Shown: positions 33,546-41,585 of the stretch, piece after piece
Layout of the letters: each line of letters starts with the position of its first letter
Numbering within the stretch: position 1 is the first letter of the stretch
NCBI RefSeq assembly: GCF_000403435.2
Contig: NZ_KE159711.1
Coordinates: forward strand, 66,002-130,001
Length of the DNA: 64,000 bases
Reading direction: 5' to 3'
DNA from: Oscillibacter sp. 1-3
GTDB taxonomy: Bacteria; Bacillota; Clostridia; Oscillospirales; Oscillospiraceae
Translations under genes and position numbers: made by a program
The notes under the pieces: model-generated
The model's database searches: none
What the model saw: the letters and a program-made list of their open reading frames with translations, nothing else
Told to the model about the DNA's origin: nothing

Positions 33546-34508
33546 TTATACGGAGTCGGCCATAAACCGCCCCGCCAATTTATATGCCTCCGCTAACTGC
33601 GCATCCCGCTTGCGAAGCAGCACGTCCACGTCCTGGCCGCTGTAATCGTAAAACCCCTTTCCCGCCTTGATTCCAAAGGCCTGCTCCTGCTCCAGCTTTT
33701 TCAGGATCTCCGGCAGTCCTGCCTCGGGCGGCAGATGGTAGCTGCCATTTTTATAATTGTTGATGGTCATATCCACTCCGCCAAAGTCGATCTTTTTGCA
33801 AATACCCAGTACCATGGCCCTGGGTATGAAGCTCATTCTGGCGGCATAGTCCACGTCCTCCGCGCTGCAATAACCGTTATCCAGAAGGTAGAACACCTCG
33901 CGGTTGATGCACTGTAAAATCCGGTTAACAATATAGCCGCGAATAAACTTCTTCATTTGGACAGGCGCTTTCCCGCACTCTCGCAGCAGCTGCATCACCG
34001 CGTCCGCCATTTCCTGCGGCGCGGCCTCGCTCTTTACGACCTCCACCAGGGGAACCAGCTGCGCGGGGCCATACCAGTGGGCGATCAGCTGGCGGGACAG
34101 CAGGTCCTCGGGAACAACCTTAAAAATATCCAGGGCGGACGTATTGCTTGCAACGATTGTCTTTTCCTGAATATAGGGCAGCAGGCTGCGGTAAAATTCG
34201 CGCTTGACCGATTCTTTTTCCACGATGGTTTCCATAATCAGATCCACACCTGTGACAGCCTCTTCCAGACAGGCTGAAAACCGCGCGCGCGCAAAGATAT
34301 TCTCAACATCCTCTTGTGCGATCAGCTCCTGCTCGGCCGAGGTTTTCAGTCCGTCATAAATGCGGGTCCTGGCCTTTTCCCGGGTCTCCTCCACCGGCTC
34401 CCAGACATTCACTGTGCGGCCGCTGGCAATCAGAGCCTGTGTAATGCCGGGACCCATCGTGCCGGCGCCTATCACGGCAATTTTTTCAATGGCGTATGGA
34501 TTATTCAT
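33546..34508 (-). CDS. 3-hydroxyacyl-CoA dehydrogenase family protein
   Basis: The 320-aa single-domain enzyme has the NAD motif VIGAGTMGPGI, then METIVEKESVKREFY, NTSALDIFKV (catalytic Ser/Asn region) and AHWYGPAQLVPLVEVV, where the catalytic His is in AHWYGP. Closest in layout are 3-hydroxybutyryl-CoA and L-gulonate-type dehydrogenases. It is the first gene of the operon. ATG 34508 has GGAGG eight bases upstream and lies about 26 bp after the predicted sigma-54 transcription start. Confidence 0.9.
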   Translation of the reverse strand: MNNPYAIEKIAVIGAGTMGPGITQALIASGRTVNVWEPVEETREKARTRIYDGLKTSAEQELIAQEDVENIFARARFSACLEEAVTGVDLIMETIVEKESVKREFYRSLLPYIQEKTIVASNTSALDIFKVVPEDLLSRQLIAHWYGPAQLVPLVEVVKSEAAPQEMADAVMQLLRECGKAPVQMKKFIRGYIVNRILQCINREVFYLLDNGYCSAEDVDYAARMSFIPRAMVLGICKKIDFGGVDMTINNYKNGSYHLPPEAGLPEILKKLEQEQAFGIKAGKGFYDYSGQDVDVLLRKRDAQLAEAYKLAGRFMADSV

Positions 34509-34544
34509 TTTGCGGGACCTCCTTCCCAGATGGCAAAATATATA

Positions 34545-34560
34545 AGCAATATTCGTGCCA
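34545..34560 (-). promoter_or_regulatory. Sigma-54 (-24/-12) promoter of the catabolic operon, exact consensus
   Basis: On the minus strand TGGCACG, four bases (AATA), TTGCT: every conserved position of the sigma-54 consensus TGGCACG-N4-TTGCW is present, with the GG and GC dinucleotides twelve bases apart. Transcription would start near 34534, just upstream of the dehydrogenase gene. The sigma-54 activator gene ends only 240 bp away. Confidence 0.88.
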
Positions 34561-34650
34561 TATTTTACTGTCAAAACATCTGCTGAAAAAGCCCAAAGCC
34601 GCCGCTTTTTGGGTGGTAAACGCAAATATTTCAAATCCGCTCCCGCGCCC

Positions 34651-34685
34651 GTTTGTTTCCTAAAGCAAACAAGGTAACGTTACAT
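34651..34685. promoter_or_regulatory. Candidate upstream activator site
   Basis: An inverted repeat TTGTTT-n8-AAACAA (34653-34672) is followed by a perfect palindrome GTAACGTTAC (34674-34683). They lie about 100 bp upstream of the sigma-54 promoter, the usual distance for an enhancer-binding-protein site. Binding by the neighbouring regulator is inferred. Confidence 0.45.
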
Positions 34686-34748
34686 GCAACGAACCGGGCC
34701 CGCACAGAATGCAGCCCCAGCCTGGCAGATCGGAAACCGCGTGCAGAG

Positions 34749-34793
34749 AAAAAGCCCCTTTGCCTCCGGATGTGCCAATAGAAGCAAAGGGGC
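34749..34793 (-). terminator. Intrinsic terminator of the PrpR-type regulator gene
   Basis: On the minus strand the stem GCCCCTTTGC / GCAAAGGGGC is followed by TTTTT, beginning just after the regulator stop codon at 34802. Confidence 0.8.
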
Positions 34794-34801
34794 CGCTGTT
34801 T

Positions 34802-36751
34802 TTACAGATGCAGTTCTATATCCTGCTCTTCCTTCTTCAAAAGTCTCCAAAGATGAGTCCTGCTGATCCCAAGCCGTTTGGCGGCTTCCGTCCTGTTCCC
34901 CCCGCACAGCCGCAGGGCCTCCTGAATTTCCGGCACGCTGACAGACCGGGCCGCTTTTGCGCCCGGATACGCTCCGGCCGTGCCCGGACCTTCGTCCCGC
35001 GGAGAATTGCTCAACAATGTTTTGACCTCCGCGGGACCGATTGTACCCATATAGTATCCCAAAGCGAAAATTCTGCTGGCAAAATTCTGCAGCTCCCGCA
35101 CATTGCCCATCCAGCTATAATTCAGGAGATGCCTTTTGGCCTCCTCGGTGAAAACAGCCGTGCATTTGAGATTATACTGCCTTCCCCGCTGGACCACAAA
35201 CGACTCCAGCAATGGGAAAATATCCATCCGCCTCTCCCGCAGCGGAGGAATCGTAAGAAACACGGTGTTCAGCCGGTAAAACAGATCCTGGCGAAACCGC
35301 TTTTTCTCCACCTCTTCATAGATGTCCCGGTTGCTGGCCGCTACAATGCGCACATCCACAGGTATGATCGTATCAGATCCGATTCTTCGCACCTCTTTCT
35401 CCTGGATAACCCGCAGCAGCGCGCTTTGGGAGGCCGGAGAGAGCTCGCCGACTTCATCCAGAAATACGGTGCCTGTGTGAGCCCGTTCAAAAATACCGGG
35501 CTTACCGCCCCTTTTTGCCCCTGTGAACGCCCCTTCGCTGTATCCGTAGAGCTCACTTTCCAGCAGACTTTCCGGCAAGGCCGCGCAGTTGATCGCATAA
35601 AAGGGTCCTGCGCTCCGGCCGCTCTCGTTGTGGATGCATTGGGCAAAGAGCTCCTTACCCACGCCGCTCTCCCCGTATATCAGTACGTTTTCATCAAATT
35701 TTGCGCATTGCTTCGTCTTCTCCTTGCAAATGCGCATTTTCTCGCTGTTTCCTAAAATATCCTCCAGCGTATACTTGGCATATTGGCCCTTTCTGCGGAT
35801 CTCCGCGCGAATTTTCTTCTCTTCTTCAACCACACTGTCCGTCTTTCTGAAAAAAATAAAGGCTTCCCTGCCGCCGTCGGCGCCGCAGACATTCTTCGTG
35901 TCCATAATAATATCCTCGGACGCCGTTGTATTGACAATCACATTTGTCTGCTCGTTGGACAGCACCTTTTCCCAGCGAATCCCCGGAATTGCGGCAGGAA
36001 GATCAATTCGTGAGACATCCTCGTTGTAAGGGATTCCGAGGACGCGGCGGGCGTAATCATTGATCCACTCCACCCGGCACATCTCATCGATGTTGATGAT
36101 CCCCTCGTTCCGCGTGCTCAGCACCGCCTCCATTTTTCCGTTTCGCGCGGCGTCCTTTCTCCGGGTATCGATCAGGCCGATTGCCTCAATGACTGCCGTA
36201 CGGATTGCGTTTTCGCCCACATACAGCGGGGCACAGCGCCCACCGATTTCCTTTGCCCGCTGAATCCCATTGTGTCCGCTGAACAAAATCCGGTCCCGCA
36301 TATAGACCTGATTGATCTTATCGTAGTACTCCTTCATATCGTAGTAGCTTTCAATCTCCGGATAAACGCCAAAGAGAGAATGGATATAGCTGCTTAACTT
36401 CTCACATTTCAGCAGTACATTGCTGTTCTGAAACAGGATTGTGACAGGATCACGCTCTTTAATCCCGTAGTCGATCATCGCCTCCAAAACATCCAGCAGG
36501 TCCGGCTCCGCGGTTGCCACCGGAATGTCCACGTCCGCCTTTATCAGCGCTGCAGTATAGCCGCGGGCGATGATCGCTTCATACCCCAGCTGTTCAATCA
36601 TTTTTGCCCGCTCAGTGAGGATTTCATATGAGAAATCACTGCCGTATTGTATGACCTCGGTATTTTCAAATTCGGTTTGCAATTGGTTTGTGTACTTTTC
36701 CAAACGGTCCTGATAGGTCAGGATCGCAATTTTCCTCATATGATTCATCAT
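34802..36751 (-). CDS. Sigma-54-dependent activator with PrpR-type sensor domain
   Basis: This ~649-aa protein has an N-terminal PrpR_N-like sensing domain (about residues 5-180), a PAS-like segment, and an AAA+ domain with Walker A GESGVGKE, ESELYGYSEGAFTGA (the sigma-54-contacting loop), Walker B TVFLDEVGEL and LFYRLNTV. It ends with a Fis-type helix-turn-helix (LCGGNRTEAAKRLGISRTHLWRLL). PrpR_N domains sense small organic acids or CoA pathway intermediates. It should activate the sigma-54 promoter at 34545-34560. The start is uncertain among ATGs at 36766, 36751 and 36739. Confidence 0.92.
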   Translation of the reverse strand: MMNHMRKIAILTYQDRLEKYTNQLQTEFENTEVIQYGSDFSYEILTERAKMIEQLGYEAIIARGYTAALIKADVDIPVATAEPDLLDVLEAMIDYGIKERDPVTILFQNSNVLLKCEKLSSYIHSLFGVYPEIESYYDMKEYYDKINQVYMRDRILFSGHNGIQRAKEIGGRCAPLYVGENAIRTAVIEAIGLIDTRRKDAARNGKMEAVLSTRNEGIINIDEMCRVEWINDYARRVLGIPYNEDVSRIDLPAAIPGIRWEKVLSNEQTNVIVNTTASEDIIMDTKNVCGADGGREAFIFFRKTDSVVEEEKKIRAEIRRKGQYAKYTLEDILGNSEKMRICKEKTKQCAKFDENVLIYGESGVGKELFAQCIHNESGRSAGPFYAINCAALPESLLESELYGYSEGAFTGAKRGGKPGIFERAHTGTVFLDEVGELSPASQSALLRVIQEKEVRRIGSDTIIPVDVRIVAASNRDIYEEVEKKRFRQDLFYRLNTVFLTIPPLRERRMDIFPLLESFVVQRGRQYNLKCTAVFTEEAKRHLLNYSWMGNVRELQNFASRIFALGYYMGTIGPAEVKTLLSNSPRDEGPGTAGAYPGAKAARSVSVPEIQEALRLCGGNRTEAAKRLGISRTHLWRLLKKEEQDIELHL

Positions 36752-37008
36752 TGACCTCATTTCCACGCCGGTGATTTCGTATCCGCAGCAAGGATTCCGG
36801 CCGCCCGCCGCCGTCTGAGTTCTTCAAAATCCGGCGGCAATTTGTCAGACGGCTTTTCATGAATCATATCACAACCTTCACGTGAATGCAATTTTCCGTG
36901 CAAGACGGCGTATATATCTCCGATCCGGGATACCGGACTATGGCCCGCCGCGATTCACCCCGGGCGCCGGCGCAAATTTTCCACCTGCCCATTTCAATAA
37001 AAAACAAG

Positions 37009-37047
37009 GAAAAGGTCCTGAAACCTCTCGGTTCCAGGACCTTTTTC
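37009..37047. terminator. Intrinsic terminator (either strand)
   Basis: The stem AAAAGGTCCTG / CAGGACCTTTT with a 13-base loop carries an A-run on one side and a T-run on the other, so it could work in both directions. It may stop minus-strand transcription from the LacI-type gene before it reaches the next operon. Confidence 0.75.
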
Positions 37048-37250
37048 TGCGCGGACAGAACCCGAACCCCCGGCTTAATTTTGGCGGCAGATATTCCGGC
37101 GATTTCATACCGCGATTTCCCATTTCGGATCAGGTCATGGGGCAAATCATTTTGCATGCGCAGTATAACCGGCAATCCCATAAAAGTGCTGCGCATGATA
37201 TGCCGCCGCAAGGGTACAGTATAGTCCGTATGCGTGAAAACCGCACCGCT

Positions 37251-37414
37251 TAGGCCTTGTTTGAAAAAAGGCGGAATGCCCAACGGCGAGAGATGTTTTC
37301 GCCAATCAAGGCAAATTTTTGCAGGCGGGCTGACGCCCGGCAAGAACATTTTACGCAGAGCGGCGGATCAAGATCCACCGTTTGGGCGTTTTGACTTTTT
37401 TCAAACAGGGCCTA
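37251..37414. repeat. 164-bp palindromic repeat element, copy 2
   Basis: Same length, ends and orientation as copy 1 at 29147-29310, starting TAGGCCTTGTTTGAAAAAA and ending CAAACAGGGCCTA. Only scattered substitutions separate the two by eye. It lies between the LacI-type gene and the terminator at 37009. Confidence 0.9.
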
Positions 37415-37443
37415 ATTGCCGCGGACAAAAATCCTTCTATTTT

Positions 37444-38511
37444 CTAGAGAACAACGGATGGACGCTTGAGAACATCTCCGCCGCAGCTCTCCCGGACGAT
37501 CAACTGGAATGGCATCGAGATGCGGATGGGATATTTCCGTCTGCTGTGAATTTGATCGGTCAGCAATTTGACGCTGTATTTGCCGATCTCCTGACGGGGA
37601 ATCTGGATGGTGCTCAGCATCGGGCGGGAATAGGCCGCCATATCAATATCGTCGATACTGACAATGGCCACATCCTGAGGAACCTTTAACTTATGGAGAC
37701 GCAGCGCCTTTAGCGCGCCGATGGCGCAGTAGTCGTTAGCGCAAAAAAGCGCGTCAGGAATATTTCCGTGGGCGAGCCGCTTATCTACCGCCTGAAAGGC
37801 CATTTCTATATTTAAGGGTGTATCCACAATAAAATCACGGCTAACAGGCAGGTCCAGCTCCTCCATTGTCTTGATATATCCGTCGTAGCGATACTCGTTC
37901 AAAAGCATGGAGGAGCCTCCGGGAGAGGCTGTTCCCACATACCCGATCCGCCTATGTCCGAGGGCGGCCAAATGCTTTACAGCGGTTTTGGCACAGAGAA
38001 AACCGTCGCATACCACCTCGTCAAACTGGTGGTTAACCGGGTTCAAACCGGCATAAACAACATGCTTGTTGTTCTTCGCAATAAAATGAAGCGTGTCTGC
38101 GGTCATCCGCCCCAAAAGGATCATGCCAGAAACGGCGTTCGCAGCAATTGCGTTTTGAATAGCTGTCGGAGAGGTATCGCTGAACGAGTAGGTAAAGCTC
38201 AGAGAGTGTCCGGAATCCGCCGTCTGGGTCTGAATACCCAAGAGAATATCGTAAAAGAAATTGTCGTTATAGGAATCAATGGCCGAGGTAAGCAGCACGC
38301 CAATGTGCAGGGTATCCTTGGTATCCCGGCGCTTTTGCCGCAGATTTCGGGCAAACTCGTTTGGCGTATACCGCAGCTCGACAGCGGCATCCAGCACCTT
38401 CTTTGCCGTCTTCGGACTGACGCGATGAATGGAGTCGTTGTTGATAACGCGGGATGCGGTGGTCAGAGATACGCCGGCACGCCGGGCCACATCATTCAAA
38501 GTCACAGGCAT
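37444..38511 (-). CDS. LacI-family transcriptional regulator
   Basis: The 355-aa repressor has an N-terminal helix-turn-helix (TLNDVARRAGVSLTTASRVIN) with the hinge YTPNEFARNLRQ, then a periplasmic-binding-protein-like effector domain ending near MPFQLIVRESC. It is transcribed divergently from the 14-gene hydroxyacid operon and is its obvious regulator. The effector is probably a sugar-acid-like substrate of that operon. Confidence 0.95.
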   Translation of the reverse strand: MPVTLNDVARRAGVSLTTASRVINNDSIHRVSPKTAKKVLDAAVELRYTPNEFARNLRQKRRDTKDTLHIGVLLTSAIDSYNDNFFYDILLGIQTQTADSGHSLSFTYSFSDTSPTAIQNAIAANAVSGMILLGRMTADTLHFIAKNNKHVVYAGLNPVNHQFDEVVCDGFLCAKTAVKHLAALGHRRIGYVGTASPGGSSMLLNEYRYDGYIKTMEELDLPVSRDFIVDTPLNIEMAFQAVDKRLAHGNIPDALFCANDYCAIGALKALRLHKLKVPQDVAIVSIDDIDMAAYSRPMLSTIQIPRQEIGKYSVKLLTDQIHSRRKYPIRISMPFQLIVRESCGGDVLKRPSVVL

Positions 38512-38642
38512 GGTTCAGCCCCCCAAAAAGGAACACGTTTTCCGTATATAGACAGATTATACTATAAAATAGAAATAATTCAACAATATATCAGATAAAA
38601 TTATGAAATTCGCGAAAAAAGCGCGTGTAAAAAGCGACAAAA

Positions 38643-38657
38643 ATGAAAACGTTATCC
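38643..38657. promoter_or_regulatory. LacI/CcpA-type operator
   Basis: ATGAAAACGTTATCC, followed by A, fits the cre/LacI-family pattern WTGNAANCGNWNNCW at all but the last position and centres on the AACGTT palindrome. It lies between the divergent regulator and operon starts, so either the local regulator or CcpA could bind it. Confidence 0.6.
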
Positions 38658-38763
38658 ATTTACAGCTCATTAAAATTTTCTATAATTTTAGACTGCATAA
38701 TGTAAATTATTAATCTTTTTTTCTGATTATCAAACTAAATTGCAAATTTTATAAAAATAAATT

Positions 38764-38778
38764 AAACGGGCATCGTTT
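38764..38778. promoter_or_regulatory. Second candidate operator upstream of the hydroxyacid operon promoter
   Basis: An inverted repeat AAACG-n5-CGTTT lies 13 bp upstream of the -35 hexamer at 38792. The CG-centred half-sites fit a LacI-family protein. Its proximity to the promoter suggests direct control. Confidence 0.45.
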
Positions 38779-38791
38779 CCCAAAAAGCACA

Positions 38792-38820
38792 TTGAAGATC
38801 AGGACTGTGCCATGTAATAT
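38792..38820 (+). promoter_or_regulatory. Sigma-A promoter of the hydroxyacid operon
   Basis: TTGAAG (38792-38797), a 17-bp spacer and TAATAT (38815-38820). The leader to the TTG start at 38881 is about 50 bp. Confidence 0.7.
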
Positions 38821-38880
38821 ATAAGTAAAGCACAGCAGAAGTACAAAAAGAGCGTGTCATTAAAAAGGAGACGAACAAAA

Positions 38881-39837
38881 TTGAAAGTATTAATTACCGC
38901 ACCCATGTACTGCTCTGACCAAATGAAAGATGTCATGGAATACGCGCACCAGAGCTTTGACGAGGTAATCCTCAACCCATTTGCCCGCACCATGACGCAG
39001 GAGGAGATCGCCGCAATGTGGGACGGCGCGGACGCCGTCATTGCAGGCGTCGAAAGCTGGGACGCCGAATTTATTGCCAAGGCCCCCGCCGGCCTGAAAA
39101 TCCTGGCACGGAACGGTATCGGATACGACAATGTGGACGTCTCGGCCGCAAACGCAAGAGGAATTACTGTGACAGTCACCCGTCAGGCAAATTCGGATGC
39201 GGTGGCAGACTGTACCTTTGCCCTGATGCTGGCGCTGGCCCGACATATTATCCCCATGAACGCGGCAGTCCACAGCGGAAGCTGGGGCTATGCCGTGGCC
39301 GACGATGTCCATGCAAAAACGATTGGTATTCTGGGATTCGGCGCCATTGGACAGCGCATCGCAAAACGGGCGGCAGGCTTTGAGATGGAGATTCTGGCCC
39401 ATGATCCATACCTCTCCAGGGAGCAGATCGCAGAATTGGGCGCCGCGAAATGCGAACCAGAGGAAATCTACCGCGCAGCGGACTACATCGTCTGCACCGG
39501 CCCGCTGACAAAGGAGCGCTTCCACATCATCAACGCCGAGACTTTGTCCATGATGAAGCGCACGGCCTATCTGATCAATACCGCCAGAGGCCCCCTGGTG
39601 GATGAGGCTGCCCTTTATGAAGCGCTGAAAGCCGGAACAATCGCCGGCGCCGGTCTGGATGTGTTTGAGGAGGAGCCCTGCCGCAGCAGTCCCCTGTTTG
39701 AACTGGAGAACGCCGTGCTTCTGCCCCATCTGGGCGGCCATTCCAAGGGCGCGACGCACAATATGGGGCGCATGAACATCGACAATATCCTGGCGGTCGC
39801 TGCCGGGGCGCCTTGCGAAAACATTGTGACCCTTTGA
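38881..39837 (+). CDS. D-2-hydroxyacid dehydrogenase (SerA/phosphoglycerate dehydrogenase-like)
   Basis: The 318-aa NAD-dependent enzyme has GRNGIGYDNVDV, the dinucleotide fold GILGFGAIGQRIA, catalytic Arg in NTARGPLVDE, Glu in DVFEEEP and His in LPHLGGHSKGA. It interconverts a 2-hydroxyacid and a 2-keto acid. TTG 38881 is chosen because AAAGGAG lies ten bases upstream. First gene of the operon, divergent from the LacI-type regulator. Confidence 0.92.
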   Translation: MKVLITAPMYCSDQMKDVMEYAHQSFDEVILNPFARTMTQEEIAAMWDGADAVIAGVESWDAEFIAKAPAGLKILARNGIGYDNVDVSAANARGITVTVTRQANSDAVADCTFALMLALARHIIPMNAAVHSGSWGYAVADDVHAKTIGILGFGAIGQRIAKRAAGFEMEILAHDPYLSREQIAELGAAKCEPEEIYRAADYIVCTGPLTKERFHIINAETLSMMKRTAYLINTARGPLVDEAALYEALKAGTIAGAGLDVFEEEPCRSSPLFELENAVLLPHLGGHSKGATHNMGRMNIDNILAVAAGAPCENIVTL

Positions 39838-39896
39838 CCAGCATGTGTATGACGGGGAGACCCGTAATATAAAAAATGCAAAAAGGTGGAAAGAAA

Positions 39897-40931
39897 ATGA
39901 AGAAGTTATTTGCGCTTGCCTTAGCACTCTCCATGACTCTCTCCCTCGCCGCCTGCGGCAGCAAACCCGCGGCGACAGCGCCTGACGCCAATGCCCCTGC
40001 CGGCAATTCCGCCGATCCCTCCCAGTCCGCAGAGCCCGCGCTGGACTATCCTGTTCAGCCCATTACCATGATGGTCGCATGGCCCGCCGGCGGCGGCTCC
40101 GACCTGCTGACCCGCGCCATCTCCGCCGACGCCCCTGATTTTATCGGCGTCAACATGAACGTCACCAACCGCGACGGCGCCGGCGGCACTATCGGTTTTG
40201 CCGAGGCCGTGGACTATGCCAACGACGGCTATAACCTGCTGTACTCCACTTCCGGCGTCTTCTCCGCGCAGCCTCTGCTGCGGGATGTGGAGTATTCCAT
40301 CGACGATTTCTCCTTCATCTGCGGCGTTGGCGAAAAGCCCATGGCGCTCGCCGTTCCCGCCGTCTGGGGTGTCGGCAGCCTGCAGGAGTGGTTCGATTAT
40401 GTGGCAGCCAACAATATTGAAGTGACCGTCGGCACTTCCGGCGCCGCCGGGTCCATTCCTGCCTTCGGCGCCGAAGCACTGTTTCCCGAACTGGAAGAAA
40501 AGGGCCTCTCCAACTACAACATTGTCAATTACAACGGTTCCGGTGAATTGATCCCCGCCCTGCTCTCCGGCGAAGTAAACTGCGCGTTCATGCACCCCCA
40601 TGAGGCAAAGCCCTATATGGATTCCAACGATTTTGCCATCATCGCCGTCGCCACCGGCGAGCGTCCCGAAAAGTTCCCCGAGCTGCCCACATTCAGCGAG
40701 CAGGGCGTCGATTTCACGCTGGCCGTTTTGGAGGGCTACATCGCTCCCGACGGCCTGGACCCCGCTATCCGCGACTACCTGGAGGCCGCTTTCCTGAGAA
40801 TTCTGGAGGAGGGCGGAAACTACATGACATATGCCGAGGGCGCCAACCATCAGGTTCGGCCCATGAGCGGCGAGGAGTTCCGTCAGGCGGTACTGGATCA
40901 AAGCGAGCTGTTCAAGACCATGTTTGGTTAA
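39897..40931 (+). CDS. tctC: Substrate-binding lipoprotein TctC (Bug family), second system
   Basis: The 344-aa protein has a clear lipoprotein signal (MKKLFALALALSMTLSLAAC, lipobox LAAC), an Ala/Pro-rich linker, and the Bug motifs PITMMVAWPAGGGSDLLTRAI and GGTIGFAEAVDYANDGYNLL. It captures a carboxylate for the TctAB permease encoded downstream. ATG 39897 follows AGGTGG; an in-frame ATG at 39876 lacks a site. A hairpin follows its stop codon, probably raising its amount relative to the permease. Confidence 0.95.
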   Translation: MKKLFALALALSMTLSLAACGSKPAATAPDANAPAGNSADPSQSAEPALDYPVQPITMMVAWPAGGGSDLLTRAISADAPDFIGVNMNVTNRDGAGGTIGFAEAVDYANDGYNLLYSTSGVFSAQPLLRDVEYSIDDFSFICGVGEKPMALAVPAVWGVGSLQEWFDYVAANNIEVTVGTSGAAGSIPAFGAEALFPELEEKGLSNYNIVNYNGSGELIPALLSGEVNCAFMHPHEAKPYMDSNDFAIIAVATGERPEKFPELPTFSEQGVDFTLAVLEGYIAPDGLDPAIRDYLEAAFLRILEEGGNYMTYAEGANHQVRPMSGEEFRQAVLDQSELFKTMFG

Positions 40932-40957
40932 CCAACCCAAAACGCGTACAGTTCAGA

Positions 40958-40990
40958 GAAGGGCTGCATATCGCCGTGCAGCCCTTCTTT
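40958..40990 (+). terminator. Hairpin with T-run after tctC
   Basis: GAAGGGCTGCA / TGCAGCCCTTC with a short loop and then TTT. In the middle of a co-directional operon it may act as a partial terminator or 3' stabiliser giving more binding protein than permease. Confidence 0.75.
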
Positions 40991-41057
40991 GAGAAACGAG
41001 TTCATGTCGTTGAACGCGATATATCGTGATATTTGGATTCAGCAATGAGGGCTGTTT

Positions 41058-41570
41058 ATGAATGATAAAGTGAAAAAAGAATCGATTACACCGAATATCT
41101 TTATGATTGCCGTCTCGATCCTGATAATTCTCATTATCCCAGGCCAGATTGACAACTCAGTTCAGGCCGACCGGCTTGGCCCGCGCTTTGTTCCCTATGC
41201 CGCCTGCGCGCTGGTCCTGCTGCCGAATCTGCTGCAGATGTGCATGAAAGCGCTGCGGAACAAAAGGGCACGGGATGCCGGGACGCCAGAGCCTCCCTCC
41301 GGTGCGGCAAGACCGCCTTTCGGCGGGATCTGTCAGCGTCTGGCGAGGCAATACTGGGTGCTGGCGGCTGTAATGGCCATGGCATTCGCGGCCACATTCG
41401 TTGTGAAGTATCTGGGCTATGTCGTCACCTACTGTCTGCTCTGTGCCGGCATGCTTCTGCTCTTTCGGGAGAAACGCTGGTACTATTATCTGATTACCTT
41501 CGCCCTGGTCGCAGCAGTGTATATCGGATTTACCAGATTCCTGTATGTTCCGCTGCCGTCGCTTTTCTAA
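41058..41570 (+). CDS. tctB: Small permease TctB, second system
   Basis: The 170-aa protein has four predicted helices (IFMIAVSILIILIIPG, FVPYAACALVLLPNLL, YWVLAAVMAMAFAATFVV, YYYLITFALVAAVYIGF) split by a hydrophilic loop, the TctB topology. It lies between tctC and tctA. GAGGG precedes the ATG. Confidence 0.88.
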   Translation: MNDKVKKESITPNIFMIAVSILIILIIPGQIDNSVQADRLGPRFVPYAACALVLLPNLLQMCMKALRNKRARDAGTPEPPSGAARPPFGGICQRLARQYWVLAAVMAMAFAATFVVKYLGYVVTYCLLCAGMLLLFREKRWYYYLITFALVAAVYIGFTRFLYVPLPSLF

Positions 41571-41585
41571 GGAGGTACGCAAGCT

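Larger units (their letters stand above)
36752..37443. other. Intergenic region with terminator and repeat element
   Basis: This 690-bp gap separates the PrpR-type regulator from the LacI-type regulator. It holds a terminator hairpin (37009-37047) and copy 2 of the 164-bp palindromic element (37251-37414). Open frames here are repeat-derived and show no family signature. Confidence 0.6.
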
